Of a DNA stretch of 64,000 nt, positions 46,266-55,711 are shown one piece after another (the stretch's first letter is position 1; each line of letters starts with the position of its first letter). Origin of the DNA: Gimesia maris (lineage in GTDB: Bacteria; Planctomycetota; Planctomycetia; Planctomycetales; Planctomycetaceae); the NCBI RefSeq assembly GCF_008298035.1, contig NZ_CP042910.1:2495001-2559000 (forward strand). Reading direction: 5' to 3'. The position numbers and the translations under genes are program-made. Under the pieces are notes generated by a model. That model did not search any database. It was not told the DNA's origin and worked only from the letters and a program-made list of their open reading frames with translations.

Positions 46266-48847
46266 GTCAGGAGATCGTCTACACTTCCGCGCCTCAGGGT
46301 TTGAAGCCGGGCAGTCGTGGATTCTGTACCGTGATCGCCACGCAGGGCATGGCCCGTAATCTGGCAGAACGCCTGGAATCCTTAAGTGGCTATCGTCATG
46401 CGTATGCAGTGCATGACGAACACGCGCATCTCAATCCGGTCAATTATTCGCATTTGAAAGTCACCGTGGGTGGCCAGGAATATTCCGTACTGTCCCGTAT
46501 CGGCGATGCCGGCCAGGACTATACAGGCCGAACCAACAAACTGGCGCATCATGTGGCACTGACGCCTTCAGAACGTCCCCCTGCGGGACCAGCCTACCAG
46601 CTGCAACAGCCAGGTTTTTGCATAGAAGCATGGGACTCTCAGACTCGTTATACTGAGATAAACTGCCATCGCCTGAGCAGCGATCATCCTCCCTTGACCC
46701 AGTGCACCAGCTGGTCGAGGTGGTGTGATGCGGGCTGGGCAGGTGTGCTGGCAGAATCGGCGTTGGAAGGGGGAAATCAATCACAGACGATTATCTATCC
46801 GGTGGAAGCCGGCAGCAGTACGCTGGCGCTGGTGTCAGAGGCGTTACAGCTGCTGCCGGAAAAGCAACGCTGGGAGGTGACCTTCAGTACCTATTTCACA
46901 AAGCTGCCGGCTGGCGTGGATTGTCAGTGGCGGTTTGTGCTGGATGGTAGTCCGGAAGCAGAAGCCGCACGACGTAATCCTCGCGTGAAACTGATTGACC
47001 TGTGTGCCGATCTGGGAACGGCCCCGGAAGGGCCCCTGGTAGCAGCAGCCCGGACTGGGCAAATCAATCGACAGAAGGATTCGGCGTCCCCAAAAGCGAT
47101 TCATGTAGCGCCACCGATCCCGTCCCATGAAATCGTACAGCAGGATTCGACGGAAGAAAATTCCGATTTCCCCGAGCCAGCTTCTCCTGTGCCCCCTCCT
47201 GTTGTGAAAACGCGGAGAGCTTCCGGTCCTCCCCCGCTGGAGAAACATTTTCAGAAACCAAAAAAGAGTCGCAAGCTGCTCATTGGTTCGAGTGTCGTTT
47301 TGCTGTTCGTTTTGATTGCAGGAACCGTTTACCTGTTGATGCCGGGACAGAATGAACATGAGCAAGTCGTTCAATCCCCAAAACCGCCAACAGAGATGAA
47401 ACAGAAAATAATCCTGGAGAAGATGGAGAAAGACAAAATAGAAGCGTCTGTAAAAAAGGTGAAGCGGCTTAAACCTGTTGAAAAGCCAAAACAAGTTGTC
47501 TCAATCCCCCAGGCTGAAATGGTACCTGAACCTGAACCAAAACAGGTTAAAAAAGAGCCGAAGAAAAAGCCACTCGAGGATGTTCTTAAGAAGCATCATC
47601 GGATGCTTCCTTTGCCATTACTTGACCAGAGCCTCAACAGTAGCAGCGATCCATACGAACTTACAAAAGTCTTTGTTAGAGGTAAACAGAATTGTCATTT
47701 AGAACTTCTGGGTAGCGAGAAAGTACTTGGGGATGGCAGCAAATTTGTACTGGAATCTCTCCCCAAAACACCGAACCAATGGAATGTGATCAAAAAGTCG
47801 GGTAGCGGCTTCGGTCAGAAGGTAGTGGGGCATTTCCAGATGATCAATAACTCCCTTACGTTCGTATGGGGGAAGGAGCCTCCTGAAAAATGGCAATTTT
47901 TGAAATATTGCCTGCTGAAAATCACTGTTGGTGGTGACTCTGTGCTCTGTCGTCTCTCGGAACCCAATTCAGAACTCAAGATTGAAAATAATTCTCTTGG
48001 TCTTGATTTTAAATCAAAGTTACTAAGTAATAATATTCCGCTTTCAATAAATTCTCTTCCTCCAGAAGAGCTCCTCCGTTTAAAAATTCAAGTTCATGGA
48101 ACTCCTCAGGATGGATTAGTTGGCTATCCCAGATTTCAATATGTGAAGGATTCGGAATTAGAGTTAAATTCGAAAAAAGAATCAGTAGAAATTCGTTTTT
48201 TCAATCCAATTATGAAAGTTGATGAACCATTTTTGGACCTGGTTATTTCATTCATTCGCCTATCAGATAGTTATGGAATAAAAATCCAATCGCAGGCTCA
48301 TGGGAAAATTCTCAAAGATGGAGAGAGTGCTCTTCAGAGCAAGTTCGTATCACACCAGATTATTATAGAGAACCTCGACTATTGTAATCTCCAAATTGAC
48401 AACCGAAATAAATTCATTCGGAAAGCTACTACTAAACTCGCTAAGCTTGATTCACAACTAGATGAGAAAAATCATATTTTAAAACCAATAGAAAGTAATC
48501 CCACGTTTCCCAAACAGCCTCAGGCGAATGCCGACATGAATGTCATTGCTAATTATTATCAACAGGTTTATCAATGGCTCGTATTGAATAAGATCAAGTT
48601 GGATTACCCATCACTTAAATTACAACAGGCTAAGTTAGTCCAAGATATTACAAAATTAAAAAAGTCTATCGAAGACAGCAATACTCATATTAACTTTGCA
48701 AGAGATAACGAAAAATGGTGTAACAATATGCTGAAACTCTTCGACCAGTTAGAGAAGAACGTGACCATCGATTACGAACTCTTTATCGAAATCGAAGGTG
48801 AGAAAGTTGTGATTATTAAGACCACCCCCGACAGTAAAAAGCATTAG
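46262..48847 (+). CDS. GTPase-associated GAP1-N2 protein, copy 2, membrane-anchored
   Basis: 861 aa. Residues 1-267 differ from copy 1 by a single residue by eye (Gly for Arg in 'ALEGGNQ'), and the 801 bp of DNA differ at about 14 mostly silent sites with no indels. After residue 267 the sequences part, but the plan is kept: a proline-rich linker, 'PPLEKHFQK', one TM helix (about 338-358), a basic helix, then an unrelated C-terminus. That part has a beta-rich section (about 460-700) and a coiled-coil (about 715-830). The start overlaps the GTPase stop, so it is translationally coupled. Likely a second adaptor or receptor sharing the cytoplasmic interface with a different outer domain; function inferred only. 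Confidence 0.82.
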   Translation: MSQEIVYTSAPQGLKPGSRGFCTVIATQGMARNLAERLESLSGYRHAYAVHDEHAHLNPVNYSHLKVTVGGQEYSVLSRIGDAGQDYTGRTNKLAHHVALTPSERPPAGPAYQLQQPGFCIEAWDSQTRYTEINCHRLSSDHPPLTQCTSWSRWCDAGWAGVLAESALEGGNQSQTIIYPVEAGSSTLALVSEALQLLPEKQRWEVTFSTYFTKLPAGVDCQWRFVLDGSPEAEAARRNPRVKLIDLCADLGTAPEGPLVAAARTGQINRQKDSASPKAIHVAPPIPSHEIVQQDSTEENSDFPEPASPVPPPVVKTRRASGPPPLEKHFQKPKKSRKLLIGSSVVLLFVLIAGTVYLLMPGQNEHEQVVQSPKPPTEMKQKIILEKMEKDKIEASVKKVKRLKPVEKPKQVVSIPQAEMVPEPEPKQVKKEPKKKPLEDVLKKHHRMLPLPLLDQSLNSSSDPYELTKVFVRGKQNCHLELLGSEKVLGDGSKFVLESLPKTPNQWNVIKKSGSGFGQKVVGHFQMINNSLTFVWGKEPPEKWQFLKYCLLKITVGGDSVLCRLSEPNSELKIENNSLGLDFKSKLLSNNIPLSINSLPPEELLRLKIQVHGTPQDGLVGYPRFQYVKDSELELNSKKESVEIRFFNPIMKVDEPFLDLVISFIRLSDSYGIKIQSQAHGKILKDGESALQSKFVSHQIIIENLDYCNLQIDNRNKFIRKATTKLAKLDSQLDEKNHILKPIESNPTFPKQPQANADMNVIANYYQQVYQWLVLNKIKLDYPSLKLQQAKLVQDITKLKKSIEDSNTHINFARDNEKWCNNMLKLFDQLEKNVTIDYELFIEIEGEKVVIIKTTPDSKKH

Positions 48848-48956
48848 CTTTTGTTAACGACAGCTGCTTTTGGAATGGAAGTATCCAGGACTTTGATTTC
48901 AGATCTGCTTTAAGACTTCTGGAACGATACGAAGATACCCTCAGGGATAAAAAGTA

Positions 48957-51938
48957 ATGAGAGACCAGCAGAGTATAATTGAAGAGATCCAGGCAATTCT
49001 GTCTTCAGACATCGATGCAGAGCAGGAAACACTGGAAGCCCTGGAAGATCGGTTCGTCAGAGCAGTTGAAGAAGCCAATGGTCGGTTGCGGGAGTGTGAA
49101 ACTCTGTTGCACCAGGGACTACGGACGGAAGCGCTTGGAAAGTGTGAAATCACTCCCAATCTGTTGGATGTTGTCGCGGCCCTGGATTTCCCCGGACGTG
49201 AGGTCTGGGTCGATTATCTCTCCCAGTTTGATCTGCCGGCCCCTCCGGAATTACAGCTCGATATTGCCGCCGACCTTAACGAAGCGTATTCGGAAGAGCA
49301 GCCTTTAAACGGCCTGATGCGTTTGAATCGCTTACACGCGCTGGCACGCAGCCCCTTGAAAACAAGAATCGGAATTCTCCGCCGACTGGCAGAAGCCGAC
49401 CAGACCAACCCCATCTGGGAAGATGACCTGCATGTATTTGAACGCGCTCGTCAGATGCAGCTCAAAGATGAAGCGAATGTTGCCGTGAAACAGTTGGACA
49501 CAAAACAACTGGCTCTACTGGAACAGGAACTGCTCGATCCAAACTGGCTGGAACGACCTTCTAAAAAACTGCTCTCCAATGTATCTGCTGCGCATTCACA
49601 ACTGCGTGCCAAAGAGGCGCGCGAGGAAATGGTAAAAATTGAAGAAGGCCTGACGTCTGCTTTCAGTGACTTTGACCTTAAGGCGGCACGAAACTTACGT
49701 CAGCGCTGGAATGCGCTGGTTCCGATTGCCAGCCTCCCCCCAGATGATCAGTTATGGGATTTGGCAGGACCGGCTCTGGACTGGTTGAAACAGGAGGATC
49801 AGAAAGAACAGGAAGAGCAGGAATACCAGCTCGCCTTATCGCAACTGGAACAGGGGCTGGACGCTGAACTCCCCAAAGAGGAACTGGAGCGGCTCTATTA
49901 CCAGGCTGTAAAAAATGATCGTGCTCTTCCCGATGTATTACATCGACGTCTTTCCGAACGGCTCGAATATCAGGAACTCGCGGCCCGACGTAAAGGGCGG
50001 CTGATTATTTCCTGCGTTGCTATGGGGGTCTTATTGATCGGGGCCGGAATTACGTTTCTGATTGTCAGGCAAATCCACAACAAAGAACTGGCTACATCTG
50101 TTGCTGCTGCAACGGAACTGCTTGAGTCAGCTCGGACAACAGGAAATTTCAAAGAAGTCAACCGTTATTTTGAGCAGTTGGAGTCAGAGAACCAGAGGGT
50201 CGCCGATAGTCCTGAAGTCAAAAAACTCAAGGCAGACCTGAAACTTGCGATTGAAGCTGAGAGGGGACGGCAAGATAAATTTCGAAATATCCTTGATGAT
50301 GCGCGCACGAGAGGGGTCTTGAATGCAAGCTGGGAAACCATGCCCGCCGCCCTGGAAAGTCTGGATGAAGCCAAGGAAGTGGCCATTACGGATGCAGAGT
50401 ATGGACAAATTGTCGAATTGACTCGTAAGGTCAACGAAAAACAGATTGGAATGCAGAAAGAAGTTGATGACCGCTTCCGAACTGATTTAGACAAACTGAA
50501 GGCAGGCATCGCCGGTGCTGACCAGGAAAATCTGACTCAACTGCAGGGGCTGGTAAATCAGGCGAATGAGCTCAACGCGCGACCTCGTGTCAGTTCGGAG
50601 TACTCTGTTCTGGTACCACCTCTGATCAATTCCTTGAATTCAATGACGACAACAACGTTAGAAAAACAGCGTGAGAGCAGAGCTTTACAGCAGATCACTG
50701 AGGCGGTGGGAGATCGGAATCGGTTTAAAACGGCCTTGGAAAAATACTCCTCTCAAAATCAGACGGCACGAGCAGAAGCGATTAAAAAAGTTTTAGAGGA
50801 TGAATTTACGGTCTGGGTTGGACTCAATGCCTGGAATCATTTTATTGATAAATGCTCCAGGACCGATTTCACGAAACTCTCTCAGGATGAGTCAAAAGCT
50901 TTCGAGAGTGAAGCCAGAAAAATACAGGAAGAATACAAGGATTTTCCAGCAGCAGAATATATACAACCTCTGGTGGACATGCTGCAATCCAGGAACAGTC
51001 GCGTTACTGAGAACGGAGAGAAACTACAGTACCAGTTAAATGATGTATTCAGCAATGAAACAGTCGCGAATCTTCTGATGATCAAAACAACCGATGGCAA
51101 AAGGTACTATTTTAAAGAGCCTCCGAATTCAAGCGGGGCCGTGCTTGTTGTCAATTTTCTGGATGGTTTTGATTTAGTGAAAATTGGTGGTGTGGAGCGA
51201 ATTCAAAAGGGAGAAATAACATATCCAATTCAAGATGGGAAAGTAAATTACGCAGCGCCACAAGCAGTGTTTAGTACTGCAGCACAGGACCTGATGGCCG
51301 GACTTGATAGAAAAGGCTGGGAGAAAACATTTATTGAAATACTGGTTTTATTGTTTGACAATGAAGAGATGGAGCCGATGCTCAAACTTCAGTTGATCGA
51401 AAGTATCTTGAAAGTCGCATCTCAGGGCAGCCTGTTTATCAAGCAGGAATTTGCTTCCCAAATGGATATCTTATCAAACTCCAATCTTGATTTTACCGTC
51501 AACTGGATTAACCCGGAAAACCTCAATGCCAAACTTGCCGAAAAAAAAGCAATTCGCGTTTTGGCAAGAATGGAACACCCTAAATCTGCACTGAAATCAT
51601 TAGAAGCATATCAAGCGAAATGGAAGAAACCTGTTCTGGCAAATCAATATGAATGGTACGGGTGGATGATTGAAGATAAAGCAGAAGGCAAGTGGATCTG
51701 CAAAACAAAATCAGTGCCTCTTGAGTCGGAAAACAAGATTTTATTTGCCATTTATCCTAAGCCTGAACCGGTAGATCCAAAACCGGAATCTGAATCGGCA
51801 GATCCTAACTCTAAATTGATGGAAATAGTAAGAGTCGGAGAAGTTCAGAAAGGAAAAGCTACCCTCTCGGGGGCACCTTATGCCTTCCAGGAAGGACGTC
51901 CGGTTTTTTACGTGAAAAAGAATACGAATACTGATTAA
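48957..51938 (+). CDS. Large membrane-anchored coiled-coil protein of the GTPase cluster
   Basis: 993 aa, family not recognised. Residues 1-340 are helical and acidic, with repeated 'L..LE..L' patterns suggesting TPR-like or coiled-coil packing. One strong TM helix lies at about 345-367 (SCVAMGVLLIGAGITFLIV). A long helical region (370-700) follows, and a mixed C-terminal domain (710-990) ends in short beta-like segments such as 'GEVQKGKATLSGAPYAFQEG'. Both sides of the membrane are therefore well developed, fitting a scaffold that links the cytoplasmic GTPase to outer parts. It lies 109 bases after GAP1 copy 2 and 55 before the GYF gene, in the same orientation. Confidence 0.7.
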   Translation: MRDQQSIIEEIQAILSSDIDAEQETLEALEDRFVRAVEEANGRLRECETLLHQGLRTEALGKCEITPNLLDVVAALDFPGREVWVDYLSQFDLPAPPELQLDIAADLNEAYSEEQPLNGLMRLNRLHALARSPLKTRIGILRRLAEADQTNPIWEDDLHVFERARQMQLKDEANVAVKQLDTKQLALLEQELLDPNWLERPSKKLLSNVSAAHSQLRAKEAREEMVKIEEGLTSAFSDFDLKAARNLRQRWNALVPIASLPPDDQLWDLAGPALDWLKQEDQKEQEEQEYQLALSQLEQGLDAELPKEELERLYYQAVKNDRALPDVLHRRLSERLEYQELAARRKGRLIISCVAMGVLLIGAGITFLIVRQIHNKELATSVAAATELLESARTTGNFKEVNRYFEQLESENQRVADSPEVKKLKADLKLAIEAERGRQDKFRNILDDARTRGVLNASWETMPAALESLDEAKEVAITDAEYGQIVELTRKVNEKQIGMQKEVDDRFRTDLDKLKAGIAGADQENLTQLQGLVNQANELNARPRVSSEYSVLVPPLINSLNSMTTTTLEKQRESRALQQITEAVGDRNRFKTALEKYSSQNQTARAEAIKKVLEDEFTVWVGLNAWNHFIDKCSRTDFTKLSQDESKAFESEARKIQEEYKDFPAAEYIQPLVDMLQSRNSRVTENGEKLQYQLNDVFSNETVANLLMIKTTDGKRYYFKEPPNSSGAVLVVNFLDGFDLVKIGGVERIQKGEITYPIQDGKVNYAAPQAVFSTAAQDLMAGLDRKGWEKTFIEILVLLFDNEEMEPMLKLQLIESILKVASQGSLFIKQEFASQMDILSNSNLDFTVNWINPENLNAKLAEKKAIRVLARMEHPKSALKSLEAYQAKWKKPVLANQYEWYGWMIEDKAEGKWICKTKSVPLESENKILFAIYPKPEPVDPKPESESADPNSKLMEIVRVGEVQKGKATLSGAPYAFQEGRPVFYVKKNTNTD

Positions 51939-51993
51939 GGGAGGAGACACCAGGTGTTCTTTCTCTCAATAAATTACAACAAGGGTTAATACT

Positions 51994-52770
51994 TTGTCAG
52001 ATCAATTATTTATACGAATTCGCGGAAATGTAAAAGGACCTCTTACTGCGGAGCAGATTCGAGTCCAGGCACATCGTGGACGGTTTGGTCGACATAATGA
52101 AATTTCCGAAGACGGGATTAATTGGAGTCGTGCTTCTTCACGACCTGACTTGTTTCCTGCTTCTGCACAACCCAAAGTTCGTAAGAAACAGGAAGTGGAG
52201 GTGGTCTCTGAAACTGAAACCGAAGATCAGCTCTCTGAGTCATACGAACTGGCGGAAATTTCTGACAATGAACAGAAAAACTGGTACTACTCACAAGGTT
52301 CGGAACGTCAGGGACCGGTTTCGTTCTCGGAACTCCAATCCCTTGCGTCAGCAGGTAAACTTAAACCGAATGATTATGTATGCCAGGAAGGCATGCAGGA
52401 TTGGGAATTAAGCAGCGACATCCCGGGCTTATATTCAACTCCTCAAATAGTGACTCAGCCAATCGTAGAAGCTGCTGGTGTGAATCAAGTCGGCGAGTCA
52501 GAATTCACACGAACAGCCCCCATGGCGGTGGCCAGCCTGGTTCTGGGACTGGTCGGCTTCAACATCATATTTTTATTAGGGAGCATTCTGGCTGTCATTT
52601 TTGGTCATGTCGCTCTCAAACAAATCAAACAGGCGGGAGGAAGACTCAGCGGTCGCGGAATGGCGATCGCTGGCCTGCTGCTGGGGTATGGGGTCATTTT
52701 TGTCTGTTTGATAGTGATCGTTGTGCTTGCCATTTTTATGCTGATTGGCATCATGGCAGCGAGTTCGTAG
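51994..52770 (+). CDS. Tandem GYF_2-domain protein with DUF4190-like membrane domain
   Basis: 258 aa from TTG 51994, with AGGG about 12 bases upstream. Two GYF_2-type domains are visible: residues about 3-50 ('IRGNVKGPLTAEQIRVQAHRG') and about 93-140 ('NWYYSQGSERQGPVSFSELQ ... QDWELSSDIPGLY'). The C-terminal 85 residues carry two hydrophobic stretches separated by 'GHVALKQIKQAGGRLSGRGMAIAGLLLG', the DUF4190 pattern. GYF domains bind proline-rich peptides in known cases; the proline-rich linkers of the two GAP1 proteins are plausible partners. Membrane protein with a cytoplasmic adaptor domain. Confidence 0.8.
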   Translation: MSDQLFIRIRGNVKGPLTAEQIRVQAHRGRFGRHNEISEDGINWSRASSRPDLFPASAQPKVRKKQEVEVVSETETEDQLSESYELAEISDNEQKNWYYSQGSERQGPVSFSELQSLASAGKLKPNDYVCQEGMQDWELSSDIPGLYSTPQIVTQPIVEAAGVNQVGESEFTRTAPMAVASLVLGLVGFNIIFLLGSILAVIFGHVALKQIKQAGGRLSGRGMAIAGLLLGYGVIFVCLIVIVVLAIFMLIGIMAASS

Positions 52771-52840
52771 TACAACCATAGTCTTCACTCGATCATTCGG
52801 CACCTTGAGCGTAACAATAGAAAATATTCTGGGAGGATCG

Positions 52841-53695
52841 TTGGCTATTACTACTGAAGTTCCCCTTTCCTGGTCGCGTCAGGATATTGAACAACGACTT
52901 GCATTTAAAGGGGGAAGGTACACACGCGTCAATACTCTACTCTCCATTCTATCAGGGGGAATACTCACCGTTATTTTCTATGCGCTACTCATTCCGCTGG
53001 AAGGAACATTTTTCGCAGAAATGTTTACCAGACGTGGTTTCATTCCTTATCTGATCTGCTTTTTCTCATTATGGTCCTTGTCAATTCTGTTCATCAAGTA
53101 CCGTAAACTCTCCCTGCAAAAGAAGAGTCTGGCTTACATTGTCGTTCCCTCCGATGCGAGTTTCGTGTTGTCGTCAACCACTGTGGATACCGTAATCGAC
53201 AATATTTATGAGTGTGTTGATGACCCCAGGCACTTTGTGCTGTTCAATCGGATTATTATTGCTCTCTCTAATTTGCGAAATCTGGGGCGAGTCACTGATG
53301 TCGACGAAATCCTCCGTTCGCAGGCAGTACATGACGAGTCTTCCATGGAAACCAGTTACTCCCTCTTAAGCGGATTTATCTGGGCGATCCCCGTTCTAGG
53401 GTTTATAGGAACGGTTTTGGGACTTTCTCAGGCGATTGGCGGTTTTGGAAAAGTTCTGCAGACCAGTGAAGAACTCAGTCAGATCAAAACATCATTACAG
53501 GGAGTAACTGGTGGACTGGCAACTGCATTCGAGACGACGTTACAGGCATTGATTGCAGCACTCTTTATTCAGTTGATCCTCACCTTCCTGAAGAAATCGG
53601 AAGAAGAATTCCTCGATTCCTGCTCAGAATACTGCATCACAAACATCGTCAATAAACTTCGCATCATGCCTTTTGAAAATCAGAATGACAATTGA
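52841..53695 (+). CDS. MotA/TolQ/ExbB-like proton-channel protein
   Basis: 284 aa from TTG 52841, chosen because GGGAGG sits at 52831-52836; the frame extends upstream to 52745, overlapping the previous gene. Four TM helices: residues about 30-52, 68-87, 178-200 and 226-250. The last two carry the MotA/TolQ/ExbB core ('LLSGFIWAIPVLGFIGTVLGLSQAIGGF' and 'GLATAFETTLQALIAALFIQL'), with the Gly/Pro-rich third helix and the Thr/Ala-lined fourth. In the family, five such subunits surround two MotB/ExbD/TolR-type helices and turn ion flow into force. Two candidate partners are encoded at 54911 and 55708. This is the inferred motor of the system. Confidence 0.85.
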   Translation: MAITTEVPLSWSRQDIEQRLAFKGGRYTRVNTLLSILSGGILTVIFYALLIPLEGTFFAEMFTRRGFIPYLICFFSLWSLSILFIKYRKLSLQKKSLAYIVVPSDASFVLSSTTVDTVIDNIYECVDDPRHFVLFNRIIIALSNLRNLGRVTDVDEILRSQAVHDESSMETSYSLLSGFIWAIPVLGFIGTVLGLSQAIGGFGKVLQTSEELSQIKTSLQGVTGGLATAFETTLQALIAALFIQLILTFLKKSEEEFLDSCSEYCITNIVNKLRIMPFENQNDN

Positions 53696-53700
53696 GCGAG

Positions 53701-54837
53701 ATGAGCAGTTGGTATTTTAAATCCGACGAGAATGAATATGGTCCATATTCATTGGATGAATTGATCTTCTTGAAGAATCAGGGGAAGCTCGCGCCAGGCG
53801 CGCAGGTAAAAAACAGTACAGACAGCGTCTGGCTTCGTGCGGATTCCGTTCGTGAACTGTTTTCAAAAGAAAGACTGACACGTTCCAAAATCAATCTTTC
53901 ATCCTTATTAGAACCGCGTGCAGCCCAACAGCAATCATCCACCAGTTCTGAAATAGTCGAGTTCATTGACGAAACAACGCATGAAACAAAGATCCCCCCT
54001 TTGCCGGTAACCAATCGGAATCGACGTCATAAAAATGTAATTATCAGCATGCTGGCAGGGGGACTTCTCCTGCTGTTGCTTTTGTTGCTGGTACTCTTTT
54101 TATGGGAAGATCCGACACAGCCGGAAACCGTTGCCAGTTCACCCGCCTCACAACTCCAGGAAGCGGAAACAGCAGGGGGACAAAGCCCAGAGGGAAACGG
54201 CGCGACCGGCGATACGATGCCATCGATTGCAGAATCGGCCCAGAGTCAGGAGAGCAAGGTAGACCCGAATCCAGAAGCTGAAACGCCAGAGTCGATTTCA
54301 CAGGAAACGTCGCTTGAGTCAAAACCACCTGAAAAGCAGAATGGAACGACCAACAAAGAACCACCGGCATCCGGTCTGCTCACTGCCAGTCGACTTTCTG
54401 TAGCCAGCCCCGGCAATGAGAACATCACTGGAAATAATCAGGAAATCAATAAACGTCTTGAACGAGAGGGAGCTAAAACCGGTGATGTTCAGATTTCCCT
54501 GATCTGGAATAACAGAAATGATTTGGACCTGCATGTATTATGCCCCACTGGTGAAAGAATTTCATTTGATCACAAGCATTCCGCAGATGGCGGAGAACTG
54601 GATGTCGACATGAATGTACGTGGCGAATCATTACAGCCGGTGGAAAATATTTACTGGCCTCCCAGAAACATGCGTAAAGGAATCTACAAGGTCTTCGTCC
54701 ATCATTACAGTCGGCACGGATCTCCCGATCCCACGAAGTATACAGTCAGGATTATGGTGGGCGGAAAAAGCAGGCAGTTTTCAGGAACCCTCAATTATGG
54801 TGATCCTCCTGTATTGATCGATAATTTATCTCGATAA
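53701..54837 (+). CDS. GYF_2 domain, TM, DUF2135/YfaP-like protein
   Basis: 378 aa from ATG 53701 (MSSWYFKSDENEYGPYSLDE); TTG 53692, overlapping the previous stop, is an alternative. An N-terminal GYF_2 domain (1-50) is followed by one TM helix (about 112-135, a run of leucines), then about 120 residues of Gln/Glu/Ser/Pro-rich spacer. The C-terminal beta domain (about 260-378) reads 'GDVQISLIWNNRNDLDLHVL ... ISFDHKHSADGGELDVDMN ... ENIYWP ... GIYKVFVHHYSRHG', the DUF2135/YfaP-like pattern. The cytoplasmic adaptor and outer beta domain are joined through a long linker. It overlaps or abuts the channel gene, so co-translation is likely. Confidence 0.8.
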   Translation: MSSWYFKSDENEYGPYSLDELIFLKNQGKLAPGAQVKNSTDSVWLRADSVRELFSKERLTRSKINLSSLLEPRAAQQQSSTSSEIVEFIDETTHETKIPPLPVTNRNRRHKNVIISMLAGGLLLLLLLLLVLFLWEDPTQPETVASSPASQLQEAETAGGQSPEGNGATGDTMPSIAESAQSQESKVDPNPEAETPESISQETSLESKPPEKQNGTTNKEPPASGLLTASRLSVASPGNENITGNNQEINKRLEREGAKTGDVQISLIWNNRNDLDLHVLCPTGERISFDHKHSADGGELDVDMNVRGESLQPVENIYWPPRNMRKGIYKVFVHHYSRHGSPDPTKYTVRIMVGGKSRQFSGTLNYGDPPVLIDNLSR

Positions 54838-54910
54838 TTATTTATACATACTTGAGCATATCGCATATTAATGATCGTTTAAAAAGTGGATTAGAAGATA
54901 GAGATTCGAA

Positions 54911-55711
54911 ATGTCTCGACGTGGCAGAAATAAATCGGCATTTTCACTTTTTGTGTTTCAAGACATCATCATGTCTGTAACGGGCATCATGATTCTGATT
55001 ACATTGATTCTCTCTCTGGAAATGATGGAACGCCAGGAAGAGTCTCCCCGGGAAAGAACCAGTGAGATTATTTCCCAACTCAAAGCAACTGTCGGTGAAG
55101 TCGAAGATCTGGAAAAACAGTTTAATGCTGGCAAGACCCAGTTGGCAGATCTGACTCGATTTTCCCCCTCTCATTTACAGACTCAAATCAGTCAGCTTAC
55201 CAAGCTCACTGAAGTCTTACATACAGAAAATGAGAGCATTGCTGAGGATCAAAAGAAAACCGAACTTGTGAAAAATAAAGCAGTCGAACAACAAGACCAG
55301 CTTAGAACAGAACAGAAGACAATCGAGGAGATACATCAGCAGATCCAGAGTATGAACGAACAACTCGAGAAAATGAAACAGGAAAATCGTGTTATTTTTA
55401 ATTCTGCTGAAGGCTCGTCAAAAACCCCCTGGCTTGTTGAACTCACTGCAGGCAACATCAGTGTGGCTGAAATGGGAAAAACTCAGGTGCCGTTTCATTT
55501 TTCTGATGTGAATGGCTTCGAGGACTGGCTAACAGGCAGAAATCCGGGAACTCAGTATTTTGTTTTATTGATTAAACCGGATGGTATCGAGCAGTTTAAT
55601 TCCATCCTGCCTAAACTCAAAGAAAAGAATTATGATGTAGGCTTTGATTTACTCTCTGCAAACCAGAGTGCCATCGATCCTCAAACAGGCGCTGGGAGTG
55701 GGCTGGAATGA
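54911..55711 (+). CDS. MotB/ExbD-like single-TM protein A
   Basis: 266 aa. A short basic N-terminus (MSRRGRNK) precedes one TM helix (about 15-37, FQDIIMSVTGIMILITLIL). Asp18 lies at its cytoplasmic start, where MotB, ExbD, TolR and ZorB carry their ion-binding Asp. A long coiled coil follows (about 45-160), then a small alpha/beta domain (about 175-255) with 'FEDWLTGRNPGTQYFVLLIKPDGIEQFNSIL'. It shares plan and C-terminal pattern with the next gene. Likely the force-transmitting partner of the ExbB-like protein. The stop overlaps the next start (ATGA). Confidence 0.75.
   Translation: MSRRGRNKSAFSLFVFQDIIMSVTGIMILITLILSLEMMERQEESPRERTSEIISQLKATVGEVEDLEKQFNAGKTQLADLTRFSPSHLQTQISQLTKLTEVLHTENESIAEDQKKTELVKNKAVEQQDQLRTEQKTIEEIHQQIQSMNEQLEKMKQENRVIFNSAEGSSKTPWLVELTAGNISVAEMGKTQVPFHFSDVNGFEDWLTGRNPGTQYFVLLIKPDGIEQFNSILPKLKEKNYDVGFDLLSANQSAIDPQTGAGSGLE

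Noticed and set aside
42015-47062. The two GAP1 N-termini as an assembly duplication
   Set aside because: The copies differ at about 14 sites, have different flanks and lead into different C-termini, so they are real separate genes.
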